Of a stretch of DNA of 6,297 nt, positions 1 to 5,958 are shown one piece after another (positions within the stretch are counted from its first letter, which is position 1; each line of letters starts with the position of its first letter). Made by a program: the position numbers and the translations under genes. A model generated the notes under the pieces. It was not told the DNA's origin and searched no databases. It saw nothing but the letters and a program-made list of their open reading frames with translations. This DNA comes from Myxococcales bacterium (lineage in GTDB: Bacteria > Myxococcota > Polyangia > Fen-1088): assembly GCA_003153875.1 (NCBI GenBank), contig PMBY01000197.1, forward strand, positions 1,831 to 8,127, read 5' to 3'.

Positions 1-70
1 CGGGGGCAGGTGGCGGGGCGGGCAGGCCCGAGTGCCCGAAGGGCCTTGTCGGCCGGATACCAAGGGACAT
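1..70 (-). CDS. 5' end of an unidentified divergent gene (cut by the window edge)
   Basis: Reading the minus strand, an ATG (plus-strand CAT at 68-70) is preceded by GGGAGGTGAT (84-75). GGAGGTGA matches the anti-Shine-Dalgarno over eight bases, with about 8 nt between GGAGG and the ATG. This is the best ribosome binding site in the window. The frame stays open to the window edge, giving 23 codons that start MSLGIRPTRPFG and become proline/alanine-rich (LPAPPPAP). Most third positions are G or C, as in the neighbouring genes. The product cannot be recognised from this fragment. The proline-rich stretch could be a linker or a low-complexity N-terminus. It lies head-to-head with the acetyltransferase gene, so the roughly 100 bp between them would hold both promoters. 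The main doubt is that only 70 bases are visible. Confidence 0.5.
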   Translation of the reverse strand, partial: MSLGIRPTRPFGHSGLPAPPPAP

Positions 71-74
71 TGCA

Positions 75-84
75 ATCACCTCCC
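75..84 (-). promoter_or_regulatory. Strong Shine-Dalgarno for the divergent gene
   Basis: The minus strand reads GGGAGGTGAT, then TGCA, then ATG. The near-complete complementarity to the 16S rRNA tail at correct spacing is the main evidence that a gene leaves the window to the left. The plus-strand genes here have only 4-6 base matches. Confidence 0.55.
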
Positions 85-104
85 GCACCCTGCGCGGCTT
101 AAAC

Positions 105-134
105 TTGACTCATCGTCATTGATATCCGGACAAT
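105..134 (+). promoter_or_regulatory. Putative sigma70-type promoter for the rimI operon
   Basis: TTGACT (105-110, 5/6 to the -35 consensus) is separated by 18 bp from GACAAT (129-134, 4/6 to the -10 consensus). This AT-richer patch sits in an otherwise very GC-rich stretch. Transcription would begin near 141, leaving a leader of about 25 nt before the GTG at 167. That fits a start at 167 and argues against extending the coding region upstream to 32. Assigned by motif match only. Confidence 0.4.
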
Positions 135-166
135 ATGGAAAGCTACTGCCAACCCGTAGGCGATCC

Positions 167-640
167 GTGGCCGTGAACAAGGCGTCTCAGCCGTACCTCA
201 TCCAGCCGCTCACCCCGGCTGACCTCGACGCGGTCATGGAGATCGAACGACTGTCGTTTCGCACCCCTTGGCTGCGTCAGGCTTTCGAGGAGGAAATGCT
301 GCGCTCTTGGGCACGCGTCGAGGTCCTGCACGACACCATCACCGGCCGCCCGGTGGCCTTCGCCGACTATTGGCTGGTCGCCGACGAGCTACACATCCTA
401 AACATCGCCACCCACCCTGAGGCGCGACGCCAGGGCCATGGCGCGCGCCTCCTGCGACACATTCTGGACGTGGCCCGACGCGCCAGCTACCGGACCGTCG
501 AGCTTGAGGTGCGCCGGTCGAACCTGGCGGCGCAGGCGCTCTACCGTGACTTCAAGTTTCGGCAGGTTGGGATCCGCAGTCGCTACTATGAGGACAACGA
601 CGAGGATGCCATCGTCATGACGCTCAGACTGCGAGACTAG
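167..640 (+). CDS. rimI: GNAT N-acetyltransferase, RimI type (ribosomal protein S18 alanine acetyltransferase)
   Basis: In the family, RimI transfers acetyl from acetyl-CoA to the N-terminal alanine of ribosomal protein S18. The product is 157 aa; E. coli RimI is 148. Visible features, in order: the opening LTPADLDAVMEIE and FRTPW, typical of RimI; the acetyl-CoA loop IATHPEARRQGHGARLL (about 80-96); LEVRRSNLAAQALY (about 113-126), containing the equivalents of catalytic Glu (E114) and Tyr (Y126); and the RimI tail GIRSRYYEDNDEDAIVM. The GTG at 167 was chosen because GTAGG (156-160) lies 6 nt upstream. A GTG at 173 is also possible. The frame is open to the left window edge, but that part is unlike RimI and would overlap the promoter. 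The usual partner tsaB is not in view. The target is inferred; a RimI-like enzyme with other substrates cannot be excluded. Confidence 0.88.
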   Translation: MAVNKASQPYLIQPLTPADLDAVMEIERLSFRTPWLRQAFEEEMLRSWARVEVLHDTITGRPVAFADYWLVADELHILNIATHPEARRQGHGARLLRHILDVARRASYRTVELEVRRSNLAAQALYRDFKFRQVGIRSRYYEDNDEDAIVMTLRLRD

Positions 641-643
641 ATC

Positions 644-1552
644 ATGAACGCGTTTCTGTTAGCGGTCATGCTTTCCGCGCAAGATGCCTCCGCGCCGCCG
701 ATCGACTCGGCGTCGCCGATCGACGCCGAGTCGCCGATTGACGCCGCACCGCCGATTGACGCCGCACCGCCGATTGACTCCAACCCGAGCACCGCACCGC
801 TCGCCCAGCCGCTGCCTTGGTTTGCCATTGCGCGCGTGCGCACGCACGAGCCGGTGGTGGCGCTGACCTTCGACGCGTGCGCCACGCTCAAGCAGGACAA
901 CGGTTTCGATCGTGAGGTGTTCGACATCTTGAAGCGCGAACAGATCCCGGTGACGGTGTTTCCGACGGGCCGCTGGATCGAGACCCATCCGGCCGAGGCC
1001 AGGGAATTGGCGGCCCAGGCTTGGATCGCGTTCGGCAATCATTCCTACTCGCACGCCCGCATGACCCGCATCCCGCGGCGCAAGGCACGCGAGCAGATCG
1101 CGCGCACCGAGGCGCTCATCGCTGAGCTGGGCCGCCAGTCCGTCGCCTTTCGCCCACCCGCGGGCGCGTGGAACCGAGCCGTGGTGCGGATGGCGGCCCG
1201 GCAGCACCTGCCCACAGTGGAATGGGACGTGATTTCGGGCGATGCCGGCGGCCACATCGCCGCAGCGAAGATGGTGGCGGTGGTGCTGGCTTCGACCAAG
1301 CCAGGGTCCATCGTGATCTTCCACATCAATGGACGCGGGCCGCGCACCAGAGAGGCATTGCCCGACATCATTCGCGGCCTGCGCGACAAGGGTCTTGGCT
1401 TCGTCACTGTGTCGGATCTCTTGCAACAGCCCGATGCCCAGCCGGTGTCGGCTCGGCCCGCGCCCTTTGGCTGGCGCCCGTTGCGCGACCGCCCGCGAGG
1501 GCCGAAGCGAAACAGCGGACAAGGAGTCGTCGATGACGATCCGCCGGGTTGA
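644..1552 (+). CDS. Polysaccharide deacetylase (NodB domain, CE4-like) with N-terminal hexapeptide repeats
   Basis: Probably a metal-dependent deacetylase of an N-acetylated envelope glycan; 302 aa. Residues 1-17 have a short hydrophobic core (FLLAVML) but no basic residue, so export is plausible rather than certain. Residues 17-46 are five hexapeptides of the form A-P/S-P-I-D-A/S. The NodB domain covers about 70-242: motif 1 is TFDAC (75-79), keeping the catalytic-base Asp77 but with Ala where CE4 enzymes usually have the second, metal-binding Asp; motif 2 is HSYSH (133-137, two metal His); motif 3 is RPPAGAWN (170-177); motif 4 is WDVISGD (194-200); motif 5 is IVIFHING with His227. The tail after about 243 is Pro/Arg-rich. 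The start is 3 bp after the rimI stop with only a weak ribosome site, so translation is probably coupled. The substrate is unknown (peptidoglycan, chitooligosaccharide or exopolysaccharide). Confidence 0.85.
   Translation: MNAFLLAVMLSAQDASAPPIDSASPIDAESPIDAAPPIDAAPPIDSNPSTAPLAQPLPWFAIARVRTHEPVVALTFDACATLKQDNGFDREVFDILKREQIPVTVFPTGRWIETHPAEARELAAQAWIAFGNHSYSHARMTRIPRRKAREQIARTEALIAELGRQSVAFRPPAGAWNRAVVRMAARQHLPTVEWDVISGDAGGHIAAAKMVAVVLASTKPGSIVIFHINGRGPRTREALPDIIRGLRDKGLGFVTVSDLLQQPDAQPVSARPAPFGWRPLRDRPRGPKRNSGQGVVDDDPPG
692..781 (+). repeat. Five tandem 18-bp repeats in the deacetylase gene
   Basis: Five in-frame 18-bp units encode APPIDS, ASPIDA, ESPIDA, APPIDA and APPIDS. The core CCGAT(C/T)GAC recurs at exact 18-bp spacing, and the last two units are almost identical in DNA. 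This looks like a recently duplicated coding minisatellite forming a Pro/Asp linker between the putative export signal and the catalytic domain. Gain or loss of units would keep the frame. Confidence 0.85.
1521..1526 (+). promoter_or_regulatory. Ribosome binding site fixing the start of the second GNAT
   Basis: AAGGAG lies 6 nt before the ATG at 1533. It selects this start over the in-frame upstream codon at 1329, which would overlap the deacetylase by more than 200 bp. Confidence 0.75.
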
Positions 1553-1982
1553 GCCCGCCCTGGCCCGCCGCCAGGCTGATTGGATCGTCGCCATGGAACC
1601 TTGGCTTTCCATGGGCTTTCGGGCCGTGCCGCTCGGACGCTGGCTCTCACGGCGCGCGCGGGCCGGTTGCGTCCTGGCTGCCGTGCACAAGCGCGCCATC
1701 CTGGGAATCGTGGTGTTTCAGCCCGAGGTTCTCTTGGGCACGTTCATCGCGCTGCTGGCCGTGAGGCCGCAAGCCGCAGGCCAGGGCGTGGGCCGCGCCC
1801 TGGTCGCGCGTGTAGAGCACGACACATTCGCCCATCGCCGCTGGCTGTATGTCTCGTCGGACAGTAAGAATCTAGCCGCCGCGCGCTTCTACGGAAAACT
1901 CGGCTTTGAGCGCGTGGCCCGCCTGCCCGGCCTGGTCTGCGACGACCGGGTCGAAATCTTGTGGCGCAAGCAGCGCCGCTAG
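1533..1982 (+). CDS. GNAT-family N-acetyltransferase, substrate unknown
   Basis: A 149-aa single-domain acetyl-CoA-dependent acyltransferase. The acetyl-CoA pyrophosphate loop is visible at LLAVRPQAAGQGVGRALV (74-91, Q/R-x-x-G-x-G/A). It is followed by the strand LYVSSDSKNLAAARFYGKLGF (105-125), the usual GNAT segment with Asn113 and Tyr120 at the positions often used for pantetheine binding and general acid. The first 60 residues, which set substrate specificity, match no subfamily I recognise. The ATG at 1533 is well supported: AAGGAG (1521-1526) lies 6 nt upstream inside the deacetylase gene. The first 20 bp overlap the end of the deacetylase in another frame, which implies translational coupling. 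It is not a close copy of the RimI-type gene: the SRYYEDNDEDA tail is absent. Targets could be a small amine, a protein or a sugar. Confidence 0.83.
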   Translation: MTIRRVEPALARRQADWIVAMEPWLSMGFRAVPLGRWLSRRARAGCVLAAVHKRAILGIVVFQPEVLLGTFIALLAVRPQAAGQGVGRALVARVEHDTFAHRRWLYVSSDSKNLAAARFYGKLGFERVARLPGLVCDDRVEILWRKQRR

Positions 1983-1995
1983 CAGCCTACGGCGC
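1973..1995 (+). terminator. Stem-loop over the GNAT stop codon, possible weak terminator
   Basis: GCGCCG (1973-1978) pairs with CGGCGC (1990-1995), and TAG (1980-1982, the stop codon) pairs with CTA (1987-1989). C1979 is bulged and the loop is the tetraloop CAGC. The result is a 9-bp, mostly GC stem. The downstream tail GCAGGTTCCTT has few T's, so this is not a canonical intrinsic terminator. It lies between the acetyltransferase group and the fumarase genes, where a partial transcription boundary or a 3'-end stabiliser would make sense. Confidence 0.4.
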
Positions 1996-2090
1996 GCAGG
2001 TTCCTTGCGTGCACGGGAGGATGGTGCTGCTGTCTGGCAACGATGAGCCACAGTCAACGCCTTGAAAAGCCCGCCCTAGGGCACCAGACT

Positions 2091-2094
2091 GGAG
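2091..2094 (+). promoter_or_regulatory. Ribosome binding site favouring the GTG start of the fumarase alpha subunit
   Basis: GGAG lies 5 nt before the GTG at 2100. The upstream in-frame ATG at 2043 has no comparable site. An ATG at 2112 has only a weaker GGAAA-type match. Confidence 0.5.
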
Positions 2095-2099
2095 TACAC

Positions 2100-2954
2100 G
2101 TGGAAATACGTATGCGGATCATCCCGGCAGCCAAGATCACGGAAACGGTCGCGCGCCTGTGTCAGCAAGCGAACTACTTCCTGCCGCGCGACGTGCAGGA
2201 GGCCCTGAGCAAGGCGTTTCAAAAAGAAGAATCGCCCCGCGCCCGGGGGATACTCACCCAGATCTCCGACAACGCGCGGGTAGCGCGCGAACGGTCGATT
2301 GCACTCTGCCAGGACACGGGCATCGCCGAAATCTTTGTGAATATCGGCCAGGATGTGCATATCGAGGGCGACGTCCTGGCAGACGCTGTCAACAAAGGCG
2401 TCGCGCTCGGCTACACCCACGGCTATTTGCGCACGTCCATTGTGGCCGATCCGCTGGAGCGAGTGAACACCAACGACAACACGCCCGCCCAGATCACCGT
2501 CACCATGGTGCCGGGCGACCGGCTGGAAATCACCGTTCTTCCCAAGGGCGGCGGCACCGAAAACGCCAGCGCTTTGCGCATGTTCCCGCCTTCAGCCGGA
2601 TGGCCAAATATCGTTGAATTTGTGCTCGAAACGGTGCGGGAAAAGGGAATCAATTCCTGCCCACCGCTCATCGTGGGCGTGGGCATCGGCGGCAGTTTCA
2701 CTTCGGTCGCCAAGGTGGCCAAAACCGCGCTTGTGCGCGAGATCGGCTCCGTCGCCAGCGACGCCGCATATGCGACCAGAGAAAGGGAACTGCTCGATGC
2801 CATCAACGCGCTTCAGATTGGTCCCATGGGTCTGGGCGGCCGTACCACAGCCCTGGCGGTGCACATCGAGCATGCGCCCTGCCACATTGCGTGTCTGCCG
2901 GTTGCCGTGGCCATGCACTGCCATGTGATGCGACGGATGACGGAGACGATTTAG
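2100..2954 (+). CDS. Class I fumarate hydratase, alpha subunit ([4Fe-4S] hydro-lyase, FumA/TtdA N-terminal type)
   Basis: Alpha subunit of a heteromeric, oxygen-sensitive iron-sulfur hydro-lyase that most likely interconverts fumarate and malate in the TCA cycle. From the GTG at 2100 it has 284 aa, normal for the family. Three conserved cysteines expected to hold the cluster are visible: Cys70 in LCQDTG, Cys187 in NSCPPLIVGVGIGG and Cys261 in APCHIACLPVA. Other family signatures are DPLERVNTNDNTPA, PKGGGTENASALRM and GPMGLGGRTTALAVHIE. The ATG at 2112 (280 aa, beginning MRIIPAAKITETVARLC) is equally plausible by family length. The ATG at 2043 adds residues unlike the family and has no ribosome site. 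The beta subunit follows after 2 bp. L-tartrate dehydratase (TtdAB) shares this architecture, but a neighbouring dihydrolipoamide dehydrogenase favours fumarase. Confidence 0.9.
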   Translation: MEIRMRIIPAAKITETVARLCQQANYFLPRDVQEALSKAFQKEESPRARGILTQISDNARVARERSIALCQDTGIAEIFVNIGQDVHIEGDVLADAVNKGVALGYTHGYLRTSIVADPLERVNTNDNTPAQITVTMVPGDRLEITVLPKGGGTENASALRMFPPSAGWPNIVEFVLETVREKGINSCPPLIVGVGIGGSFTSVAKVAKTALVREIGSVASDAAYATRERELLDAINALQIGPMGLGGRTTALAVHIEHAPCHIACLPVAVAMHCHVMRRMTETI

Positions 2955-2956
2955 TC

Positions 2957-3496
2957 ATGCCTCGTTCATTGACGATTGCGGAGTTTATCGAGCAGATCCC
3001 CGCGCTGCGGGCCGGTGACGATCTGTTGCTGACCGGAACCTTGTTCACAGCCCGCGACGCCGCACACAAGCGCCTGGCGCAACTGATCAACGACAAACAG
3101 CCGTTGCCGTTGCCCTTAGCAAATGCCGTCGTCTACTACTGTGGCCCGGCGCCAGCCAGGCCGGGCGATGCCGTCGGACCTTGCGGGCCAACCACATCGG
3201 CGCGCATGGACCCGTTCACGCCTTTGCTGCTGTCGCAAGGGGTGAGGGCCACCATTGGCAAGGGCAAACGGTCGGCTTCGGTCACCGACGCGTGTCGCAC
3301 GCACCAGGCGGTGTACTGCGTGGTGACCGGTGGTGTGGCAGCGCTGCTATCTCGCAAGGTCAAGCATTCCGAAATTGTTGCCTTCGCGGATCTGGGCCCC
3401 GAGGCGATCTGGCGGCTTGATGTCGTCGATTTCCCGGTCACGGTTGCGCTGGACAGCCAGGGCAACAGCGTCTTCGACCTTGTGACGAAACAGTAG
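2957..3496 (+). CDS. Class I fumarate hydratase, beta subunit (FumA C-terminal/TtdB type)
   Basis: Partner of the preceding alpha subunit; 179 aa, matching the C-terminal half of single-chain FumA. Recognisable features are DLLLTGTLFTARDAAHKRL near the N-terminus (about 22-40), YYCGPAPARPGDAVGPCGPT (about 56-75), the substrate-site segment TSARMDPFTPLLL, then the conserved GKGKRS (about 99-104), and the C-terminal FADLGPEAIWRLDVVDFPVTVALDSQGNSVFD. The ATG at 2957 begins 2 bp after the alpha stop, with GGAG at 2942-2945 inside the alpha gene, so the two are almost certainly co-translated in equal amounts. No residues appear to be missing. As with alpha, fumarase versus tartrate dehydratase is decided by context rather than by a diagnostic residue. 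Confidence 0.9.
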   Translation: MPRSLTIAEFIEQIPALRAGDDLLLTGTLFTARDAAHKRLAQLINDKQPLPLPLANAVVYYCGPAPARPGDAVGPCGPTTSARMDPFTPLLLSQGVRATIGKGKRSASVTDACRTHQAVYCVVTGGVAALLSRKVKHSEIVAFADLGPEAIWRLDVVDFPVTVALDSQGNSVFDLVTKQ

Positions 3497-3511
3497 GCGC
3501 AAGTCGCCTGC
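3493..3511 (+). other. Short stem-loop over the fumarase beta stop codon
   Basis: GTAGGCG (3493-3499) can pair with CGCCTGC (3505-3511), giving 7 bp with one G-T pair around the loop CAAGT. The TAG stop (3494-3496) is in the left arm. No T-run follows, so a terminator is unlikely. It sits between the fumarase pair and lpd and could be an RNA processing or stability element, or chance in GC-rich sequence. Confidence 0.3.
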
Positions 3512-3542
3512 CGCGAACAACGCTGCTATAAGAAGGCCCGAC

Positions 3543-4958
3543 ATGGAATCTCTGCGCGTGGACGCTGTTGTCATCGGCGCCGGTCCGGGCGGCTACGTGG
3601 CTGGCATCCGGCTCGGTCAACTCGGCAAGAAGGCCTTGGTCGTGGAACGCGACAAGGCGGGCGGGGTTTGCCTGAACGTGGGGTGCATCCCGTCCAAGGC
3701 GCTCATCAATGCGGCCAAGCTGTACGAAAAGATCGCGCACGCGTCAGACCTGGGCATCCTGGCGGACAACCCGCGCGTGGACATGACCAAGCTGCAGTCG
3801 TGGAAAGACGGCGTGGTGGGCAAGCTCTCGGCTGGGGTGCGCCAGCTGCTCAAGGCCAATGGCTGCGACTGGCGCGGCGGAAGCGCGCGCCTGCTGTCAC
3901 CAGGCAGGGTCGAAATCCAGGGCACCGGACCCGAGGCTGGCCAGACGTTCTTGGTGGAAGCCCCAAACATCGTGATCGCGACCGGCGCGCGGCCGGTTCA
4001 AATTCCTGGCTTCGCTTTCGACGGCATGCGCGTGGTCGATTCCACTGACGCGCTCGCCTTTGCCGAGGTGCCGCGGCGTCTGGTGGTGATCGGCGCCGGC
4101 TACATCGGCATGGAGATCGGCACGCTCTACGCCAAGCTGGGCAGTCGGGTTTCCTTCGTCGAGGCCTTGCCCAGCATCCTGTCGGGCAGCGAGCCTGATT
4201 GTGTGCAGGTGGTGGCGCGCAAGGCGAAGCAGCTCGGCATGGAAATCCTCGTCGACGCCAGGGCCACGAACTGGTCTGAAAAGGGCGACCGCGCGGTTGT
4301 GACGGTGGCGACCAAGGCTGGCGAACGCCAGCTCGACGCCGACAAGATCCTGGTCGCCGTGGGCCGCCAGCCCAACAGTGAAGAGCTGGGCTTGGACGTG
4401 GCCGGCGTGCGGGTGGAACGCGGCTTCATCCCGGTGGACCGCAAGATGCGCACCAACGTGCCCGGCATCTACGCCATCGGCGACGTAGTGGGGCAGCCCC
4501 AGCTCGCCCACAAGGCCTCGCACGAGGCCGAGGTCGTGGCCGAGGTGATCGCGGGCCGTGCCGCAGAAATGGACGCGCAGGTCATTCCGTCGGTGGTGTT
4601 TACTGATCCGGAGATCGCATCCGCTGGCCTCACCGCCGCCGATGCCCAGCCACGAGGCCTGCAGGTCACGCAGGGCAAGTTCCCCTTGCTGGCACTGGGC
4701 CGCGCCATCGCCAACCACGACACCGACGGATTCGTGAAGGTCGTGGTCGAGACGCAGAGTCGCAAGCTACTGGGCGTTCACATCGTGGCCAATGGCGCCG
4801 GCGATCTCATCGCCGAGGCTGCGCTGGCCATTGAGATGGGGGCCCTGGCGGGCGACATTGCCGGCACCATTCACGCCCATCCCACTTTGCCCGAGGCCAT
4901 CATGGAGGCTGCCAAGGCTGCCTTGGGAGAAGCCATTCACATTCAGAATCGGAGATGA
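3543..4958 (+). CDS. lpd: Dihydrolipoamide dehydrogenase (E3)
   Basis: FAD-dependent E3 that reoxidises dihydrolipoamide with NAD+ in the pyruvate and 2-oxoglutarate dehydrogenase complexes and the glycine cleavage system. It has 471 aa, the normal length. In order: the FAD Rossmann motif GAGPGG (12-17); the redox disulfide GGVCLNVGCIPSK with Cys43-Cys48; the NAD-binding motif VVIGAGYIGMEIGTLYAKLGS (about 180-200); the second FAD motif YAIGDVVGQPQLAHKASHEA; and the dimer-interface catalytic pair in HAHPTLPE, His446 and Glu451. AAGAAGG (3530-3536) lies 6 nt before the ATG. The first residues (MESLRVDAVVIGAG) place the FAD fold at the very N-terminus, with no lipoyl domain. No E1 or E2 gene is in view, so which complex it serves cannot be told. 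galE begins 3 bp after its stop. Confidence 0.95.
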   Translation: MESLRVDAVVIGAGPGGYVAGIRLGQLGKKALVVERDKAGGVCLNVGCIPSKALINAAKLYEKIAHASDLGILADNPRVDMTKLQSWKDGVVGKLSAGVRQLLKANGCDWRGGSARLLSPGRVEIQGTGPEAGQTFLVEAPNIVIATGARPVQIPGFAFDGMRVVDSTDALAFAEVPRRLVVIGAGYIGMEIGTLYAKLGSRVSFVEALPSILSGSEPDCVQVVARKAKQLGMEILVDARATNWSEKGDRAVVTVATKAGERQLDADKILVAVGRQPNSEELGLDVAGVRVERGFIPVDRKMRTNVPGIYAIGDVVGQPQLAHKASHEAEVVAEVIAGRAAEMDAQVIPSVVFTDPEIASAGLTAADAQPRGLQVTQGKFPLLALGRAIANHDTDGFVKVVVETQSRKLLGVHIVANGAGDLIAEAALAIEMGALAGDIAGTIHAHPTLPEAIMEAAKAALGEAIHIQNRR

Positions 4959-4961
4959 TGC

Positions 4962-5942
4962 ATGCGGGTTCTGGTCACCGGAGGCGCCGGATACATCGGA
5001 TCGCACACCGTGGCGCTTCTGCGTGCGCGCGGCGATTTCGTGGTGGTGCTCGATAGCCTGGAAAGCGGGCGCCGCGAGGCCATCGGCGACACACCCTTGG
5101 TAGTCGGCCGCACCCAGGACCAGGCCCTGGTTGGCCAGGTGATCGGTGACCATCGGCTGGACGCCGTCATTCACTTCGCCGCCTACAAGGCGGCGGGCGA
5201 GTCCATGCGCAATCCCGCCAAGTACTTCGACAACAATGTCTACGGCTCACTCTGCCTAATCGAGGCCGCGCAGCAGGCCGGCGTGCGGCGCTTCGTGTTT
5301 TCTTCAACCGCCGCGGTGTACGGCACGCCCCAATCCTTGCCTGTGAGCGAAGATGCGCCCCTGGCCCCCGAAAACCCCTACGGTGAGAGCAAACTCCTGG
5401 TCGAACGAATGTTGCGCTGGTTTGACAGCTGCCACGGCTTGCGTTCGGTGGCCCTGCGCTACTTCAATGCCGCGGGCGCTGCACTCGATGCCAGCAACGG
5501 TGAGGATCCGCGCTGCGTGCAGAACCTCATCCCCCTGGTGATGAACGCAGCCACCGGCCGAGCAGCCAAGGTCCTGGTCTTCGGCACCGACTACCCCACG
5601 CCCGACGGCACCGGCATCCGCGACTACATTCACGTGCTGGACTTGGCCGAGGCCCATGCCCGCGCCCTGGATTTTCTCGCCCAGCACAACCGGTCGGACG
5701 TGTTCAACCTGGGCACGGGCAAGGGCGCGTCGGTGTTCGAGGTCCTGCGGGAAGCTCGGCGCGCCAGCGGCGTGGACATCCTCGCCGAGAACACGGCTCG
5801 TCGTCCCGGCGATCCCTCGGCCGTATGGGCGGACAACCGCAAGGCGCGCGCGGTGCTCGGCTGGCAGCCGCGCTATGGCCTGCGCGAAATCGTCGAAACC
5901 GCCTGGGCCTGGAACAAGAGCCACCCAGACGGTTTCGTCTAG
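4962..5942 (+). CDS. galE: UDP-glucose 4-epimerase
   Basis: NAD-dependent extended short-chain dehydrogenase that interconverts UDP-glucose and UDP-galactose, feeding the Leloir pathway and surface polysaccharide synthesis. It has 326 aa, slightly under the 338 of E. coli GalE. The NAD-binding TGGAGYIGSH is at 6-15. VIHFAAYKAAGESM (69-82), NNVYGSLCL (91-99) and FSSTAAVYG (113-121, catalytic Ser115) follow. The active-site pair Tyr140 and Lys144 lies in NPYGESK. Substrate-region motifs are LRYFNAAGA, FGTDYPTPDGTGIRDYIHV and NLGTGKGASVFEV. RRPGDPSAVWADNRKARAVLGW near the C-terminus is typical of GalE. The ATG at 4962 has GGAG 7 nt upstream, overlapping the end of lpd, so the two genes are probably one transcript. 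Related 4-epimerases acting on UDP-GlcNAc cannot be excluded. Confidence 0.93.
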   Translation: MRVLVTGGAGYIGSHTVALLRARGDFVVVLDSLESGRREAIGDTPLVVGRTQDQALVGQVIGDHRLDAVIHFAAYKAAGESMRNPAKYFDNNVYGSLCLIEAAQQAGVRRFVFSSTAAVYGTPQSLPVSEDAPLAPENPYGESKLLVERMLRWFDSCHGLRSVALRYFNAAGAALDASNGEDPRCVQNLIPLVMNAATGRAAKVLVFGTDYPTPDGTGIRDYIHVLDLAEAHARALDFLAQHNRSDVFNLGTGKGASVFEVLREARRASGVDILAENTARRPGDPSAVWADNRKARAVLGWQPRYGLREIVETAWAWNKSHPDGFV

Positions 5943-5958
5943 AAGAGGAACGCGGCCG

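Noticed and set aside
24..46. Inverted repeat AGGCCC...GGGCCT
   Set aside because: A 6-bp stem with an 11-nt loop and no T-run, inside the likely divergent coding region; expected by chance at this GC content.
101..125. Possible IscR-like operator around AAACTTGACT...GATAT
   Set aside because: Only the left half and the last few bases fit the remembered motif; the centre does not. The TTGACT is better explained as a -35 element.
32..166. N-terminal extension of the RimI-type protein to a GTG at 32
   Set aside because: The extra residues do not resemble RimI, the stretch contains a good promoter candidate, and GTAGG at 156-160 supports a start at 167.
659..1699. Long open frame on the minus strand (346 codons) opposite the deacetylase
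   Set aside because: It is antisense to a gene with clear catalytic motifs. Its Arg/His-rich composition and mirrored repeats are what high-GC shadow frames look like.
2062..2090. Promoter TTGAAA/CAGACT ahead of the fumarase genes
   Set aside because: The -10 matches only 3 of 6 positions, and transcription would begin downstream of the GGAG that serves the GTG start.
3524..3532. TGCTATAAG, an extended -10 look-alike before lpd
   Set aside because: Transcription would start just before the ATG and lose the AAGAAGG ribosome site, and no -35 element lies at the right distance.
3897..4718. Open minus-strand frame of 273 codons opposite lpd
   Set aside because: It is a shadow of a strongly conserved lpd gene, with His/Gly/Ala-rich composition and no recognisable domain.
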